Shown: positions 24,079 to 32,327 of the stretch, piece by piece | Numbering within the stretch: position 1 is the stretch's first letter | How the letters are laid out: each line of letters begins with the position of its first letter | Assembly (NCBI GenBank): GCA_963769765.1 | Contig: CAVYNA010000003.1 | Location: 248,001 to 312,000 of the forward strand | Length of the DNA stretch: 64,000 bases | Reading direction: 5' to 3' | DNA from: Bog-756 sp963769765 | GTDB taxonomy: Bacteria; Actinomycetota; Acidimicrobiia; Acidimicrobiales; RAAP-2 | Notes under the pieces: generated by a model | Told to the model about the DNA's origin: nothing | Database searches by the model: none | Seen by the model: the letters and a program-made list of their open reading frames with translations, nothing else | Translations under genes and position numbers: made by a program

Positions 24079-25284
24079 TCAGATCGTCCCGCCGGTGACC
24101 GAGCCGTAGTAGCCGGCGTCACCGAATGCGACCACGGTCCCGTCGAGGCCGACCACCCAGTAGCCACCCGAGTCCGGGGTCGATGCCATCCCGACGATCG
24201 GATGGCTGACGGTCGTCCCGCTCAGGGAGCCGAAGTAGCCGGCGTCACCGAAGGCGGCAATGCTGCCGTCGGCGCCGACCAGCCAGTAGCCCGCGCCGTC
24301 CGAAGTCGCGGACATGCCCACCATCGGGGCGGTCAACGTCAGTCCGGAGGTTGAGCCGTAGAAGACGGCGTCACCGAAAGCGGCAACGCCGCCGTCGGTG
24401 GCGACCAGCCAGTAGCCCGCGCCGTCCGAAGTCGGAGCCATGCCGACGATCGGATGGCTGATGGTCGTCCCGCTCAGGGAGCCGTAGAAGACGGCGTCAC
24501 CGAAGGCGCCAATGCTGCCGTCCGCGCCGACCAGCCAGTAGCCCTTCGAATCCGGCGTGGGTGCGTCACCGACGACGGGATAGCTGATCGACACGCCGGA
24601 CAGTGAGCCGTAGAAGACGGCGTCACCGAAGGCAGCGACGCTGCCGTCCGCGCCGACCAGCCAGTAGCCCGCGCCGTCCGAAGTCGCGGCAATGCCCACG
24701 ATCGGGGCGGTCAACTTGAGTCCGGAGGTGGAGCCGTAGAAGACGGCGTCACCGAATGCGGCAACCCCGCCGTCGGTCCCGACCAGCCAGTAGCCGCGGC
24801 CGTCCGGAGTTCGGGTCATTCCGGAAGCCCTTGGTGCGATGGATCCGCTCGACACCGTGACCTTCACGGGCTTGGCCTTGACCGTCTTGGAACCGGTCAC
24901 CGCGAGCTTGAACGTGTAGATAGCCGACTTCTTTGCCGAATTCGGCGGCACCTGGACGATGGCGAACACGTTGCCGCTGGAGCACGCCTTCGTGGCAGGG
25001 AGTCCCGCGACGGACTTGTTCGACGAAAAGGTGCAGGAGGTCGCGTCGGTCACGGTGGCCGAAAGCGTCACCCACCCGGAGCCGAACGTGATCGTGGACG
25101 GCGAGGCAGTGAATCCGGACACCGTGGGCTTCACAGGCGGCCCCTTCTCCGAGGTGGCCGACGCGGCGGCGCTGAACGACAAGACGGCAGCGGCTCCGGC
25201 GACGAGCACCATCAGGCCGCTTGCACATCCGCGCAGGAGCGTGCCCGACCGCCCCTGATTCGACGTCTCGCGAATACGCGTCAT
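24079..25284 (-). CDS. secreted YWLVGxDG-repeat (propeller-like) protein, 401 aa
   Basis: ATG 25284 has GAGG 8 nt upstream. It has a basic start and a hydrophobic signal segment ending SAAASA. A module of about 95 residues (FTASPSTITFGSGWVTLSA ... KKSAIYTFKLAVTGSKTV) follows, then six 42-residue repeats with GYWLVGxDGxVxAFGDAxFYGS. The repeats are probably beta-strands of an extracellular propeller or solenoid. The first module closely resembles that of the RCC1 protein at 16209, although the repeat domains are unrelated. Such repeats are frequent in secreted proteins of Acidimicrobiia. Ligand and role are unknown. Confidence 0.82.
   Translation of the reverse strand: MTRIRETSNQGRSGTLLRGCASGLMVLVAGAAAVLSFSAAASATSEKGPPVKPTVSGFTASPSTITFGSGWVTLSATVTDATSCTFSSNKSVAGLPATKACSSGNVFAIVQVPPNSAKKSAIYTFKLAVTGSKTVKAKPVKVTVSSGSIAPRASGMTRTPDGRGYWLVGTDGGVAAFGDAVFYGSTSGLKLTAPIVGIAATSDGAGYWLVGADGSVAAFGDAVFYGSLSGVSISYPVVGDAPTPDSKGYWLVGADGSIGAFGDAVFYGSLSGTTISHPIVGMAPTSDGAGYWLVATDGGVAAFGDAVFYGSTSGLTLTAPMVGMSATSDGAGYWLVGADGSIAAFGDAGYFGSLSGTTVSHPIVGMASTPDSGGYWVVGLDGTVVAFGDAGYYGSVTGGTI
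24082..24837 (-). repeat. six 126-bp tandem repeats encoding YWLVG units
   Basis: Each unit encodes 42 residues and the DNA copies are strongly alike (for example GCCGTCTTCTACGGCTC recurs in four of them). The last two units change AVFYGS to AGYFGS/AGYYGS. This indicates expansion by duplication. Confidence 0.8.
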
Positions 25285-25528
25285 CGCCGTACCTCGCTTG
25301 CGGCTGCACCTGCAGGCGCCTTGCTCCCCGATCCCCATCCTCGCAGGGCGATGCCCGCGCCGCAATCGTCGATCGCCGCACAACAACGGACGCGGCCCCA
25401 CGCTTTCGGTGCCTTTCCCTGTGATCGGAACGATCTCCACTCCGGCGGACGGATCGGGCCGAAGAACGCCTCCACCTACACGTAGGTCAGACTGCTGCTC
25501 TGCGACGCACGATCACCGGATCCCTCAC

Positions 25529-26092
25529 TCATCTGACGACGCGATAGCTCTGCAGGACGACTCCACTCTCGAGCGCCACCGAGGAGCTGAGCTCGAGCGG
25601 AAGGGTGTCCGCGCTGTCCGGCCAGAGCCGCATGCCGGAGCCGAGGACGATCGGGAACACCTGCAGATGGATCTCGTCGACGAGCCGACTGGCGAGCAGC
25701 AGGTGGACGATCGATCGGCTGCCGACGACGATGAGGGGGCCGCCGTCTTCTTCCTTGACTTCGGCGATCCGGGCAGAAACTTCGTCAGCGATCACCGTCG
25801 TGTCGTGCCAGTCGCTGTGACCGAGTGTCGAAGACACGACGAGCTTCCGCATCGTGTTGATCTTGTCGGCCATCGGTCCGTCGCGATGCGGCCACGCACC
25901 GTAGAAGCTGTCATAGGTCTTCCGCCCGAGCACGAGCACCTCGGTGCTCAGCTGTTCGGACTCCTTGTAGGCACCGAGCTCAGGACTGAAGTAGTTGCCG
26001 ACCCACCCGGCGTGTGCGTATCCGGCCTCACCTCCGGGCGCCTCCATGACGCCGTCGAGCGACAGGAACTCGGTGACGATCAGTTCGCGCAT
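25529..26092 (-). CDS. dihydrofolate reductase-family / RibD C-terminal-like reductase
   Basis: It is 187 aa. The start MRELIVTEFLSLDGVMEAPGG and the motifs VLVLGRKTYDSF, VVSSTL and GPLIVVGSRSIVHLLLAS (NADPH site) are typical of the RibD_C/DHFR superfamily. These stand-alone proteins occur widely in Actinobacteria, mostly without a defined substrate. ATG 26092 is selected by a strong GGAGGAG 6 nt upstream; the longer frame to 26128 lacks one. It stands alone, and its 5' end faces a divergent gene at 26416. Confidence 0.85.
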   Translation of the reverse strand: MRELIVTEFLSLDGVMEAPGGEAGYAHAGWVGNYFSPELGAYKESEQLSTEVLVLGRKTYDSFYGAWPHRDGPMADKINTMRKLVVSSTLGHSDWHDTTVIADEVSARIAEVKEEDGGPLIVVGSRSIVHLLLASRLVDEIHLQVFPIVLGSGMRLWPDSADTLPLELSSSVALESGVVLQSYRVVR

Positions 26093-26415
26093 TCGGCTCT
26101 CCTCCTCGGTTCGACGTGGCCAACCCAAGACATTCGAGCGTAGGACGCCCGTGGCCGTGCGGATTCATCTGCGCATCGGCGATCCCGGTCCGGAATTCCG
26201 ACCGCCGGTGACTCGGGCTGCTCGAGCTCGTCGAGAGAGGCGCCGTGTTCCGTGAGACTCGGGCGGGTGCCTCGCCCTGCCACAAAGACCTGGTGGAGCG
26301 GCACCTCGTGACGTTCGGCCCTACCGGATCCGAGCCCGCTGACGTACGGTCACATGGGGTCGACGACACACCCCTGAGCGGCCCCGTCGAATCGTTGGAT
26401 CATGGAGGAGGGGCG

Positions 26416-26814
26416 ATGACCAGTTCCCATCTGTCACACGGTCGGCACCGCGAGGACGGGCTGGAGCCCGACGACCCGGTCGGCATGTCCCAGGACGTCT
26501 CCGAGCGGCACCTGGCACGCAAGCGCCTGGTCGCACGACGCGAGTTCTTCTCGCACCTGTTCACCTACGTCGTCGTCAACGGTCTGCTGGTCGGCGTCTG
26601 GGCAGCGACCGGCGGTGGCTACTTCTGGCCGGCCTGGGTGATGGGCGCCTGGGGTGTCGGCCTGATCATGCACGCGTGGGACACCTTCTGGAAGCGGCCG
26701 ATCACCGATGCGGACATCGACCGCGAGCTCGAACGACACCGGAGCAGGCCTTCCGGTGTCCGGTCGACAACGGATTCGGAGCCCCGATCGGCCACACCGG
26801 CGGACGGCCAGTAG
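26416..26814 (+). CDS. 2TM-domain protein
   Basis: A soluble N terminus of 45 residues is followed by two close membrane helices: FFSHLFTYVVVNGLLVGVW (about 49-67) and FWPAWVMGAWGVGLIMHAW (about 75-93). A hydrophilic tail (FWKRPITDADIDRELER) follows. The LVARREFFSHLFTYVVVN pattern is that of the 2TM family, also found attached to histidine kinases. It is 132 aa. ATG 26416 has GGAGGAGGGG upstream. Function is unknown. It is the first of three small rightward genes. Confidence 0.8.
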   Translation: MTSSHLSHGRHREDGLEPDDPVGMSQDVSERHLARKRLVARREFFSHLFTYVVVNGLLVGVWAATGGGYFWPAWVMGAWGVGLIMHAWDTFWKRPITDADIDRELERHRSRPSGVRSTTDSEPRSATPADGQ

Positions 26815-26919
26815 CCGGCATTCGAAACAAACGGTGGTTCCCTGCTGTTGGAGGGGACAAGAGGGGCGCGTGAAGGCGTATGCAGTTGTCGCGCACGGAC
26901 ACGGGGAAGGAGGCGCGAA

Positions 26920-27264
26920 GTGGGGAACCGCAGCGATCACCGCAATCGGGCAGAGCTCGGTGCGTCGGACCTCCAACGCGGTGCGGGGCAGGTGATGGAG
27001 CGGGCGAGGGCCGCGCTCGACCGGGCGGGTGCGGCCAGGGTGCGGGCGTTCCGACGCCGCCTGGCGATCTCCGCGACGGAGCCCGTCTCCTCCGCGACGG
27101 ACCGATTCGACGGGTACCTGCTCGCACCTCGACTCCGACCCGATCCCCAGCACCCCACCGGCACGACCGTGTCCGGCGATGTGCAGTCCGCTCCCACCGT
27201 CCGAAGAATTGAGATCGAGAGGGCCCATGGCACACTTCAGGCACCGCTGGCTCCGACCGGCTGA
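26920..27264 (+). CDS. hypothetical protein, 114 aa
   Basis: GTG 26920 is preceded by AAGGAGG with 6-nt spacing. The product is Arg/Ala-rich with a likely helix (GQVMERARAALDRAGAARVR) and no recognisable domain. It overlaps the next start by 38 bp. Support comes mainly from the ribosome site; composition alone would not separate it from a chance frame. Confidence 0.4.
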   Translation: MGNRSDHRNRAELGASDLQRGAGQVMERARAALDRAGAARVRAFRRRLAISATEPVSSATDRFDGYLLAPRLRPDPQHPTGTTVSGDVQSAPTVRRIEIERAHGTLQAPLAPTG

Positions 27265-27613
27265 GCAGGTGCGGTGGCACGGGTCGGCAAACCGCGGCCC
27301 GGGCGACACCCGCCAGGTCGGTGGCCACCTGTTCGTGACCGATCAGCGACTGGTCTTCGTGCCCCTGCTCGCCGAGCGCTTCGCACAAGAGCCCGGCTGG
27401 GAGGCACCGATCGACCAGATCGCCGTCACGATCGGAGAGGGTGCGTGGAGCCCACAGCTCCCGATCCTCCGCGACATCGCGCTCCGCTATGAGGTGACCG
27501 TCACATCCGCGGACGGCACCGTCGCCACGGACGCCATCGACGAGCACTTCTTCCTCGCCCATCTCGCCGCGCCCCTCGTCTCGCTCGCCGCGAACGACCG
27601 CCGAACCGCCTGA
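27227..27613 (+). CDS. PH/GRAM-like domain protein, 128 aa
   Basis: The pattern VGGHLFVTDQRLVFVPLLAE (about residues 31-50) is the usual strand pair of bacterial PH/GRAM-like domains, preceded by RHRWLRPAEQVRWHG and followed by strands IAVTIGEG and YEVTVTSADG. It would be a small cytoplasmic beta-barrel fold. ATG 27227 has GAGAGGG upstream. Binding partner unknown. It may form a unit with the 2TM protein at 26416. Confidence 0.55.
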   Translation: MAHFRHRWLRPAEQVRWHGSANRGPGDTRQVGGHLFVTDQRLVFVPLLAERFAQEPGWEAPIDQIAVTIGEGAWSPQLPILRDIALRYEVTVTSADGTVATDAIDEHFFLAHLAAPLVSLAANDRRTA

Positions 27614-27711
27614 CGCCACTGGGTCGCTGCGGTCGGGAGCCCCGCTCGGCGCGAGCGCCCCTGCACCCCGGCCCGCGAGACTGGCGGGAAACCGAGCCCC
27701 CGGAGGGACCG

Positions 27712-28749
27712 ATGCACGCACTGCAGCTGACCGGATGGAAGCGGGACGCGGAGCTGGTGGAGGTCCCCGAGCCGGATCCGGGCCCGGGCCAAGTACTCGT
27801 CCGCATCGGCGGGGCGGGTGCCTGCCACTCCGACCTCCACCTGATGCAGGACTTCGAAGCCGGCCTCGCAGGCTTCGAACCGCCGTTCACCCTCGGTCAC
27901 GAGAACGCCGGGTGGGTAGAAGCGCTCGGTGCCGGAGTCACCGGCCTCGAGGTCGGGGAGCCCGTCGCGGTCTACGGGCCCTGGGGATGCGGCCGCTGTC
28001 GGCACTGCCATTCGGGAATGGAGAACTACTGCGAGGCCCAGTCCCAGATCGGGACCATGGGCGGCGGCCTCGGAAGCGATGGCGGGATGGCGCCCCTGAT
28101 GGTCGTGCCGAACTCCCGGTTCCTCGTGCCGCTCGGTGACCTCGATCCGGTCGTCGCAGCCCCGCTGACCGATGCGGGCCTCACGCCGTACCACACGATC
28201 AAGCGCTCGCTCGCGCTGTTGACCCCCGGCTCGACGGCGGTGGTCATCGGCGTCGGCGGACTCGGTCACATCGCCATCCAGCTGCTGCGTGAGCTCTCGC
28301 CGGCAACCATCGTCGCGGTCGACCAGCGCTCCGAGGCCCTCGAGCTCGCGACCGGAGTCGGCGCCCGCCATGCCGTCATGAATGACGCCGACGCGACCAC
28401 AGAGATCCGCGGCCTGACCGGCGGCATGGGCGCAGAGCTGGTCCTCGACTTCGTCGGCACTGACCAGACCCTGGCGCTGGCCGCATCGGTCGCGCGCCCG
28501 CTGGGCCATCTCACCATCGTCGGGATCGGCGGTGGAACCTTGTCGATGGGCTTCTTCACCATCGCCTACGAGGTGTCGGTCGCCACGACCTACTGGGGCA
28601 GCCTTCCCGAGCTGATGGAGGTCATCGCGCTGTCCGGTGCGGGCCGGCTCGACGTGCACGTCGAGCGCTTCCCGCTGGAGCGGGCCGTCGACGCCTATGC
28701 CCGACTGCGGGCCGGGAGCATCACCGGGCGGGCGGTCGTCGTCCCCTGA
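27712..28749 (+). CDS. zinc-dependent alcohol dehydrogenase (MDR family)
   Basis: NAD(P)-dependent oxidation of an alcohol, substrate not predictable. It is 345 aa. The catalytic zinc ligands are C38 in GAGACHSDLH, GHE in FTLGHENAG, and a later Asp in DAGLT. The structural zinc loop is CGRCRHCHSGMENYC. The nucleotide-binding motif is VVIGVGGLGHIAIQLL, and the Asp in VAVDQRS favours NAD over NADP. ATG 27712 follows GGAGGGACCG. It converges on the MmcQ/YjbR gene with a 9-bp gap. Confidence 0.88.
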   Translation: MHALQLTGWKRDAELVEVPEPDPGPGQVLVRIGGAGACHSDLHLMQDFEAGLAGFEPPFTLGHENAGWVEALGAGVTGLEVGEPVAVYGPWGCGRCRHCHSGMENYCEAQSQIGTMGGGLGSDGGMAPLMVVPNSRFLVPLGDLDPVVAAPLTDAGLTPYHTIKRSLALLTPGSTAVVIGVGGLGHIAIQLLRELSPATIVAVDQRSEALELATGVGARHAVMNDADATTEIRGLTGGMGAELVLDFVGTDQTLALAASVARPLGHLTIVGIGGGTLSMGFFTIAYEVSVATTYWGSLPELMEVIALSGAGRLDVHVERFPLERAVDAYARLRAGSITGRAVVVP

Positions 28750-28758
28750 GTCGCGCGC

Positions 28759-29145
28759 TCAACGGGAGAGGAACTCATCCGTGAGCGACGCCGGGGCACG
28801 GGACAGCCACGCATCGACGACCGCCTCTCCGAGCTGGCGACCGCCGACGACGTCGAGCTGGATGAGGACGGCGGCGAAGCCGTCGAAGTGCGGGATCGTG
28901 AAGAACCCCCGGGCTGCATTCGAGAGCACGGCCTCCTTCTCGAGCACGTCCGCGACCCGCACGGCCGCGATCGGCCCTGCCGGCACGGGCGCCGAGCCGA
29001 ACCGTTTGAGGTCGGCCTTGGAGAACGGCCGCTCCCATGCGAACGGCTTGTCGCGGACAGACCAGGTGAGCGAGCCGCGACGCTCCCGTTCCGTGACCTC
29101 GGGCAGCGCGAGCGCGAACCGTGCGACGTCGTCGAACGTTGCCAC
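28759..29145 (-). CDS. MmcQ/YjbR family DNA-binding-like protein
   Basis: It is 128 aa. DVARFALALPEVTERERRG, SLTWSVRDKPFAWERPFS and the C-terminal LTDEFLSR follow the MmcQ/YjbR (CyaY-like fold) pattern. Function in the family is poorly known. GTG 29145 begins VATFDDVARFALALPEV, where the family normally starts; the frame is open upstream but that part has no family match. It is divergent from the FAD oxidase at 29195. Confidence 0.75.
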   Translation of the reverse strand: MATFDDVARFALALPEVTERERRGSLTWSVRDKPFAWERPFSKADLKRFGSAPVPAGPIAAVRVADVLEKEAVLSNAARGFFTIPHFDGFAAVLIQLDVVGGRQLGEAVVDAWLSRAPASLTDEFLSR

Positions 29146-29194
29146 CGGTCGAACGCTACTGCTGGCTCCGCCGACCCGCGTACGCTGAGTCCCC

Positions 29195-30310
29195 ATGGGC
29201 GAACCCGACGTCGTGGTCGTCGGCGGCGGCCTCGTGGGCACGTCCGTCGCATACGAGCTCGCGTGTGAAGGCGCCGGAGTCGTGCTCGTCGACGCGGGCG
29301 ATGCAGGGTGTGCCTCCTCGGCGGGCGCGGGCATCGTCTCGCCCGAGACGTGGCACGATCCGGACAGCTCGTGGTGGCGCTTCGGCTGTGATGCGGCGCG
29401 CCATCTCACGGAGCTCGTGGCACGCCTGCGTGCAGACGGCGTCGACCCGGGGCCCGACGCCTTCTCGCAATGCGGCTCACTGATGGTGGCACTGGCCGAG
29501 CACGAGGATCCCTGGTTCGCCGAGGCGGCCGCGGTCATCACGGCCCGCAGCCCCGAGGTCACCGAGATCGACCCGGCCGAGGCGGGGCGCAGGTTCCCGG
29601 TCCTCGCGCCGGTGTGGCGGTCGCTCTCCAACCCTTCGGCACGCCGGGTCGACGGCCGCCGGCTGACCGAGGCGCTCCGGGCGGCCTGTCGCGCACGCGG
29701 GGTGGCCGTCCGTCACGGCACGGCGACCGGCGTGACGGACGGCGACGCGGTGACTGCGGTCGACGTCGATGGCGACCGCGTGTCGTGCGACTCGGTCGTC
29801 CTCGCCGGCGGTGCCTGGTCCGGGACCTGGGGGCCCGTGCTGCGCTCGAGGCTGCCGGTGACCCCGCTCAAGGGGCAGATCGTGCACGTGACCTCACCCG
29901 ATGCGCCGGGCAGCGCCGCCTGGCCGATCGTCCAGCCGATCCTCAACTTCTACCTCGTCCCCTGGCCCGGGGGCCGGGTCGCATGCGGCGGCACCTTCGA
30001 GGCGGACGAGGGTTTCGACGTGCGACCGACGGCGAGCGGCCTCGCCGATCTCCTCCGCGAGTGCGTCAAGATCGCCCCGGGTCTGGCCGCGGCGACCTTC
30101 ACCGAGGTCCGGGTGGGCCTCCGGCCGGCCACCCCGGACGAACGTCCCTTGCTGGGGCCGTTGCCCGGCTGGACCAACGTGCACGTCTGCACCGGGCACG
30201 GCGCCGAAGGACTGGCACTCGGGCCCTACTCGGCGGCGCTGGTCGCCGCCGGCATGCTCGGCGGGCAACGCGACGCCATCGCCCCATTCGATCCGGCCCG
30301 CTTCACCTGA
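29195..30310 (+). CDS. FAD-dependent oxidase of the DAO family
   Basis: It is 371 aa. VVVVGGGLVGTSVAYELA is the FAD dinucleotide-binding fold, with ASSAGAGIVSPE next to the flavin. GRRLTEALRAACRARGVAVRHGT is in the middle, PLKGQIVHV in the substrate domain, and RPATPDERPLLGPLPG with HVCTGHGAEGLALGP is the C-terminal FAD-contact segment. The family includes glycine, D-amino acid and sarcosine oxidases; the substrate cannot be told from sequence. Start ATG 29195. Confidence 0.88.
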   Translation: MGEPDVVVVGGGLVGTSVAYELACEGAGVVLVDAGDAGCASSAGAGIVSPETWHDPDSSWWRFGCDAARHLTELVARLRADGVDPGPDAFSQCGSLMVALAEHEDPWFAEAAAVITARSPEVTEIDPAEAGRRFPVLAPVWRSLSNPSARRVDGRRLTEALRAACRARGVAVRHGTATGVTDGDAVTAVDVDGDRVSCDSVVLAGGAWSGTWGPVLRSRLPVTPLKGQIVHVTSPDAPGSAAWPIVQPILNFYLVPWPGGRVACGGTFEADEGFDVRPTASGLADLLRECVKIAPGLAAATFTEVRVGLRPATPDERPLLGPLPGWTNVHVCTGHGAEGLALGPYSAALVAAGMLGGQRDAIAPFDPARFT

Positions 30311-30312
30311 GC

Positions 30313-30384
30313 CGGATCACCCGTGCCGTTCGGATCACCCGTGCCGTACGGACCACCCGGGCTGTTCGGATCTCCGGTCCGTCC
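30313..30384 (+). repeat. 18-bp imperfect tandem repeat (about 4 copies)
   Basis: Units of the form CGGATCACCCGTGCCGTT start within 3 bases of the oxidase stop codon. The first two differ at one base; the third and fourth are more diverged. No hairpin or gene is evident. It may be slippage-generated spacer or an RNA 3' element. Confidence 0.6.
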
Positions 30385-30501
30385 GATTGCGCCGCCCTCC
30401 GGCGGCCACGAAGATGACCCGGTGACCGACGGCGTCGATGTCAGGATGCAGCACCTGCCGCACTCGCGACGCGCGGAGCGCGTTCGACCAGTGGACGATC
30501 G

Positions 30502-31360
30502 TTGAGCCCCCAGCGACCGACCGACGTGCCCGCGATCGGCGCGTGGGACCGGCTCCTCGACGGCAGGGTGGCCGTGGTCACCGGTGGTGGCGACGGCATC
30601 GGGGGTGCGATCTCCTCGCTCTTCGCCGCACACGGCGCTCTGGTCGAGATCGCCGAGATCGACGCGCACCGCGCGACACGAACCCGTGACGCGATCCGGG
30701 CTGCCGGCGGGAGCGCACGCTCGCACGTCGTCGACGTGACGGATCCGAGTGGGGTCGGTGAGCTCGCGACGTCGGTCCTCGATGAGCACGGACGGGTCGA
30801 CGTGGTCGTGAACAACGTGGGCGACTTCCGGCCCCTCGTCCGCTTCGAGGAGTCGACGCCCGAGTCGTGGAAGGTGATGTACGACCGCAACCTCGGCCAC
30901 GTCTTCGCGGTGACGCGGGCCTTCCTCGAGCGCGATGAAGGAGCGCGGCTCCGGCTCCGTGGTCAACGTGCACTCGGTCGAGGGCATGCGCGGCTACCCG
31001 GGCGAGCCGGTCTACGCGGCGATGAAGGCGGCGGTCGCCCACTTCACGACCAGCCTCGCGGTCGACGTCGGTCGGTTCGGTATCCGTGTGAACGGGATCG
31101 GACCCGACCTGACCCAGACTCCCCAGGTCGACTATCTCCGGGGCCCGGGACACGACGATGCACAGTGGGCGTCGTGGGCCCCGGTGGGTCGGCTCGGCTG
31201 GCCGGAGGACCAGGCCCGCGTCGCCCTCTTCCTCGCGTCCGACCTCTCGGGCTACGTCACCGGGCACAACATCCCCGTCGACGGGGGCACGAAGGCCGGC
31301 GGCGGTTGGTTCTACTCCCCGTCGGCCGGTCGCTTCGTCAACCGGCCGACGTCGCTCTGA
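30502..31360 (+). pseudogene. short-chain dehydrogenase/reductase, one-base frameshift
   Basis: Removing one G near 30934 (CGC-G-ATGAAG) restores a 285-aa SDR. It has VAVVTGGGDGIGGAI (cofactor motif TGxxxGxG), VVNNVGDF (NNxG), SGSVVNVHSVEGMRGYPGE (catalytic Ser), YAAMKAA (YxxxK) and a C-terminal GYVTGHNIPVDGGTKAGGGW. As given, the first frame loses homology at residue 144, and the second part can be read from ATG 30935. TTG 30502 or GTG 30526 may be the start. All catalytic residues are intact once repaired, which favours a recent lesion or a sequence error. It overlaps the FAH hydrolase tail-to-tail by 23 bp. Confidence 0.85.
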
Positions 31361-32327
31361 ACGACGCCCCCTCCGTCGTCTGTCGATCCGCGGCGCGCCG
31401 CGCCGGCGGGATCGGAGCGGGATCGGTCCCTTCGACGATCGAGAGGTCCATCGATCCGATCGCCTCGACCGAGACGGTCACCGAGTCGCCCGGCTGAAGT
31501 GGCGGAAAGCCCTCGACGCCGAAGCGACCCCACATCTCGACGAGGCAACCGCCACCACAGGTTCCCGACGCGAGGACGTCGCCCGGTCGGACCTCGGTGC
31601 CGCGGGTCGCGTACGCGAGCAGCTCACCGAACGACCAGGCCATCGAGTCGAGCCGGTCACCGCCGAGCACGGTTCCATTGATCGACGCCGACATCCCGAG
31701 TGCGAAGGACGTGCCCGACCGGAAGGGCTCGAGCTCGTCGGGCGTGACGAGCACCGGTCCCATCGTCGTCGCGGTGTCCTTGCCCTTGGCGGGTCCGATC
31801 CCGACCTGCATCTCGGCGAACTGCAGGTCACGCGCCGACCAGTCGACGAAGATCGTGTAGCCGGCGATGTGGGACTCGGCCTGCTCGGGTGCCAGGTCAT
31901 GCCCCCCGAAACCGACGATGGCGGCGACCTCCAGTTCGAGATCGAACAGGCTGCTGCCCGGGCTGACCGCGACCGGGTCGGACGGACCGATCACCGAGTA
32001 GGGATTGGCGAAGTAGAAGGCCGGCACGTCGAACCACTCCCTCGGGATCGGGTTGTCGAGCCCCCGGGCGCCGGCGAAGTGGGACTCGAACGTCATGAAG
32101 TCGCGCACCGTGCCCGGCTCGGGAACCGGTGCGAGGAGGGACAGCCCGTCGAGCGGGCGGACCCCGTCGCCCGACACCAGGGCACGCTCACCCGCGGAGC
32201 GGAGCCGTGTGCCGTCGTCGCCGAAGAGGTCGACCAGCGCCGTCCCGTCCGGCAGCGGGTGGACTTCGTCCCCGGAAACGACGCCGCAGCGCTGCCCGTC
32301 CCCGTCGCGGAAGGTGACGAACCTCAC
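31338..32327 (-). CDS. fumarylacetoacetate hydrolase-family protein
   Basis: It is 329 aa. FAH-fold marks: metal ligands in FDLELEVAAIVG (ExE), DWSARDLQ with Asp, GPAKGKDTATTMGPVLVTPDEL, and PGDVLASGTCGGGCLVEM. This superfamily includes fumarylacetoacetate hydrolase, oxaloacetate decarboxylases and acylpyruvases; the exact substrate is unknown, and FAFYFANP-type aromatic-pathway members are the nearest in pattern. GTG 32327 overlaps the upstream MBL gene as GTGA, so both are co-transcribed and probably act on the same catabolite. Confidence 0.85.
   Translation of the reverse strand: MRFVTFRDGDGQRCGVVSGDEVHPLPDGTALVDLFGDDGTRLRSAGERALVSGDGVRPLDGLSLLAPVPEPGTVRDFMTFESHFAGARGLDNPIPREWFDVPAFYFANPYSVIGPSDPVAVSPGSSLFDLELEVAAIVGFGGHDLAPEQAESHIAGYTIFVDWSARDLQFAEMQVGIGPAKGKDTATTMGPVLVTPDELEPFRSGTSFALGMSASINGTVLGGDRLDSMAWSFGELLAYATRGTEVRPGDVLASGTCGGGCLVEMWGRFGVEGFPPLQPGDSVTVSVEAIGSMDLSIVEGTDPAPIPPARRAADRQTTEGASFRATSAG

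Noticed and set aside
15439..25284. Prophage or integrative element with integrase
   Set aside because: No integrase, recombinase, transposase, replication or phage structural gene was found on either strand; only the 14-bp repeat and tRNA position support an island.
30226..30987. Minus-strand frame with a collagen-like tail (TGDPNGTGDP)
   Set aside because: It lies opposite the start of the SDR gene and the 18-bp repeat; the tail is only the repeat read in reverse. No ribosome site or domain.
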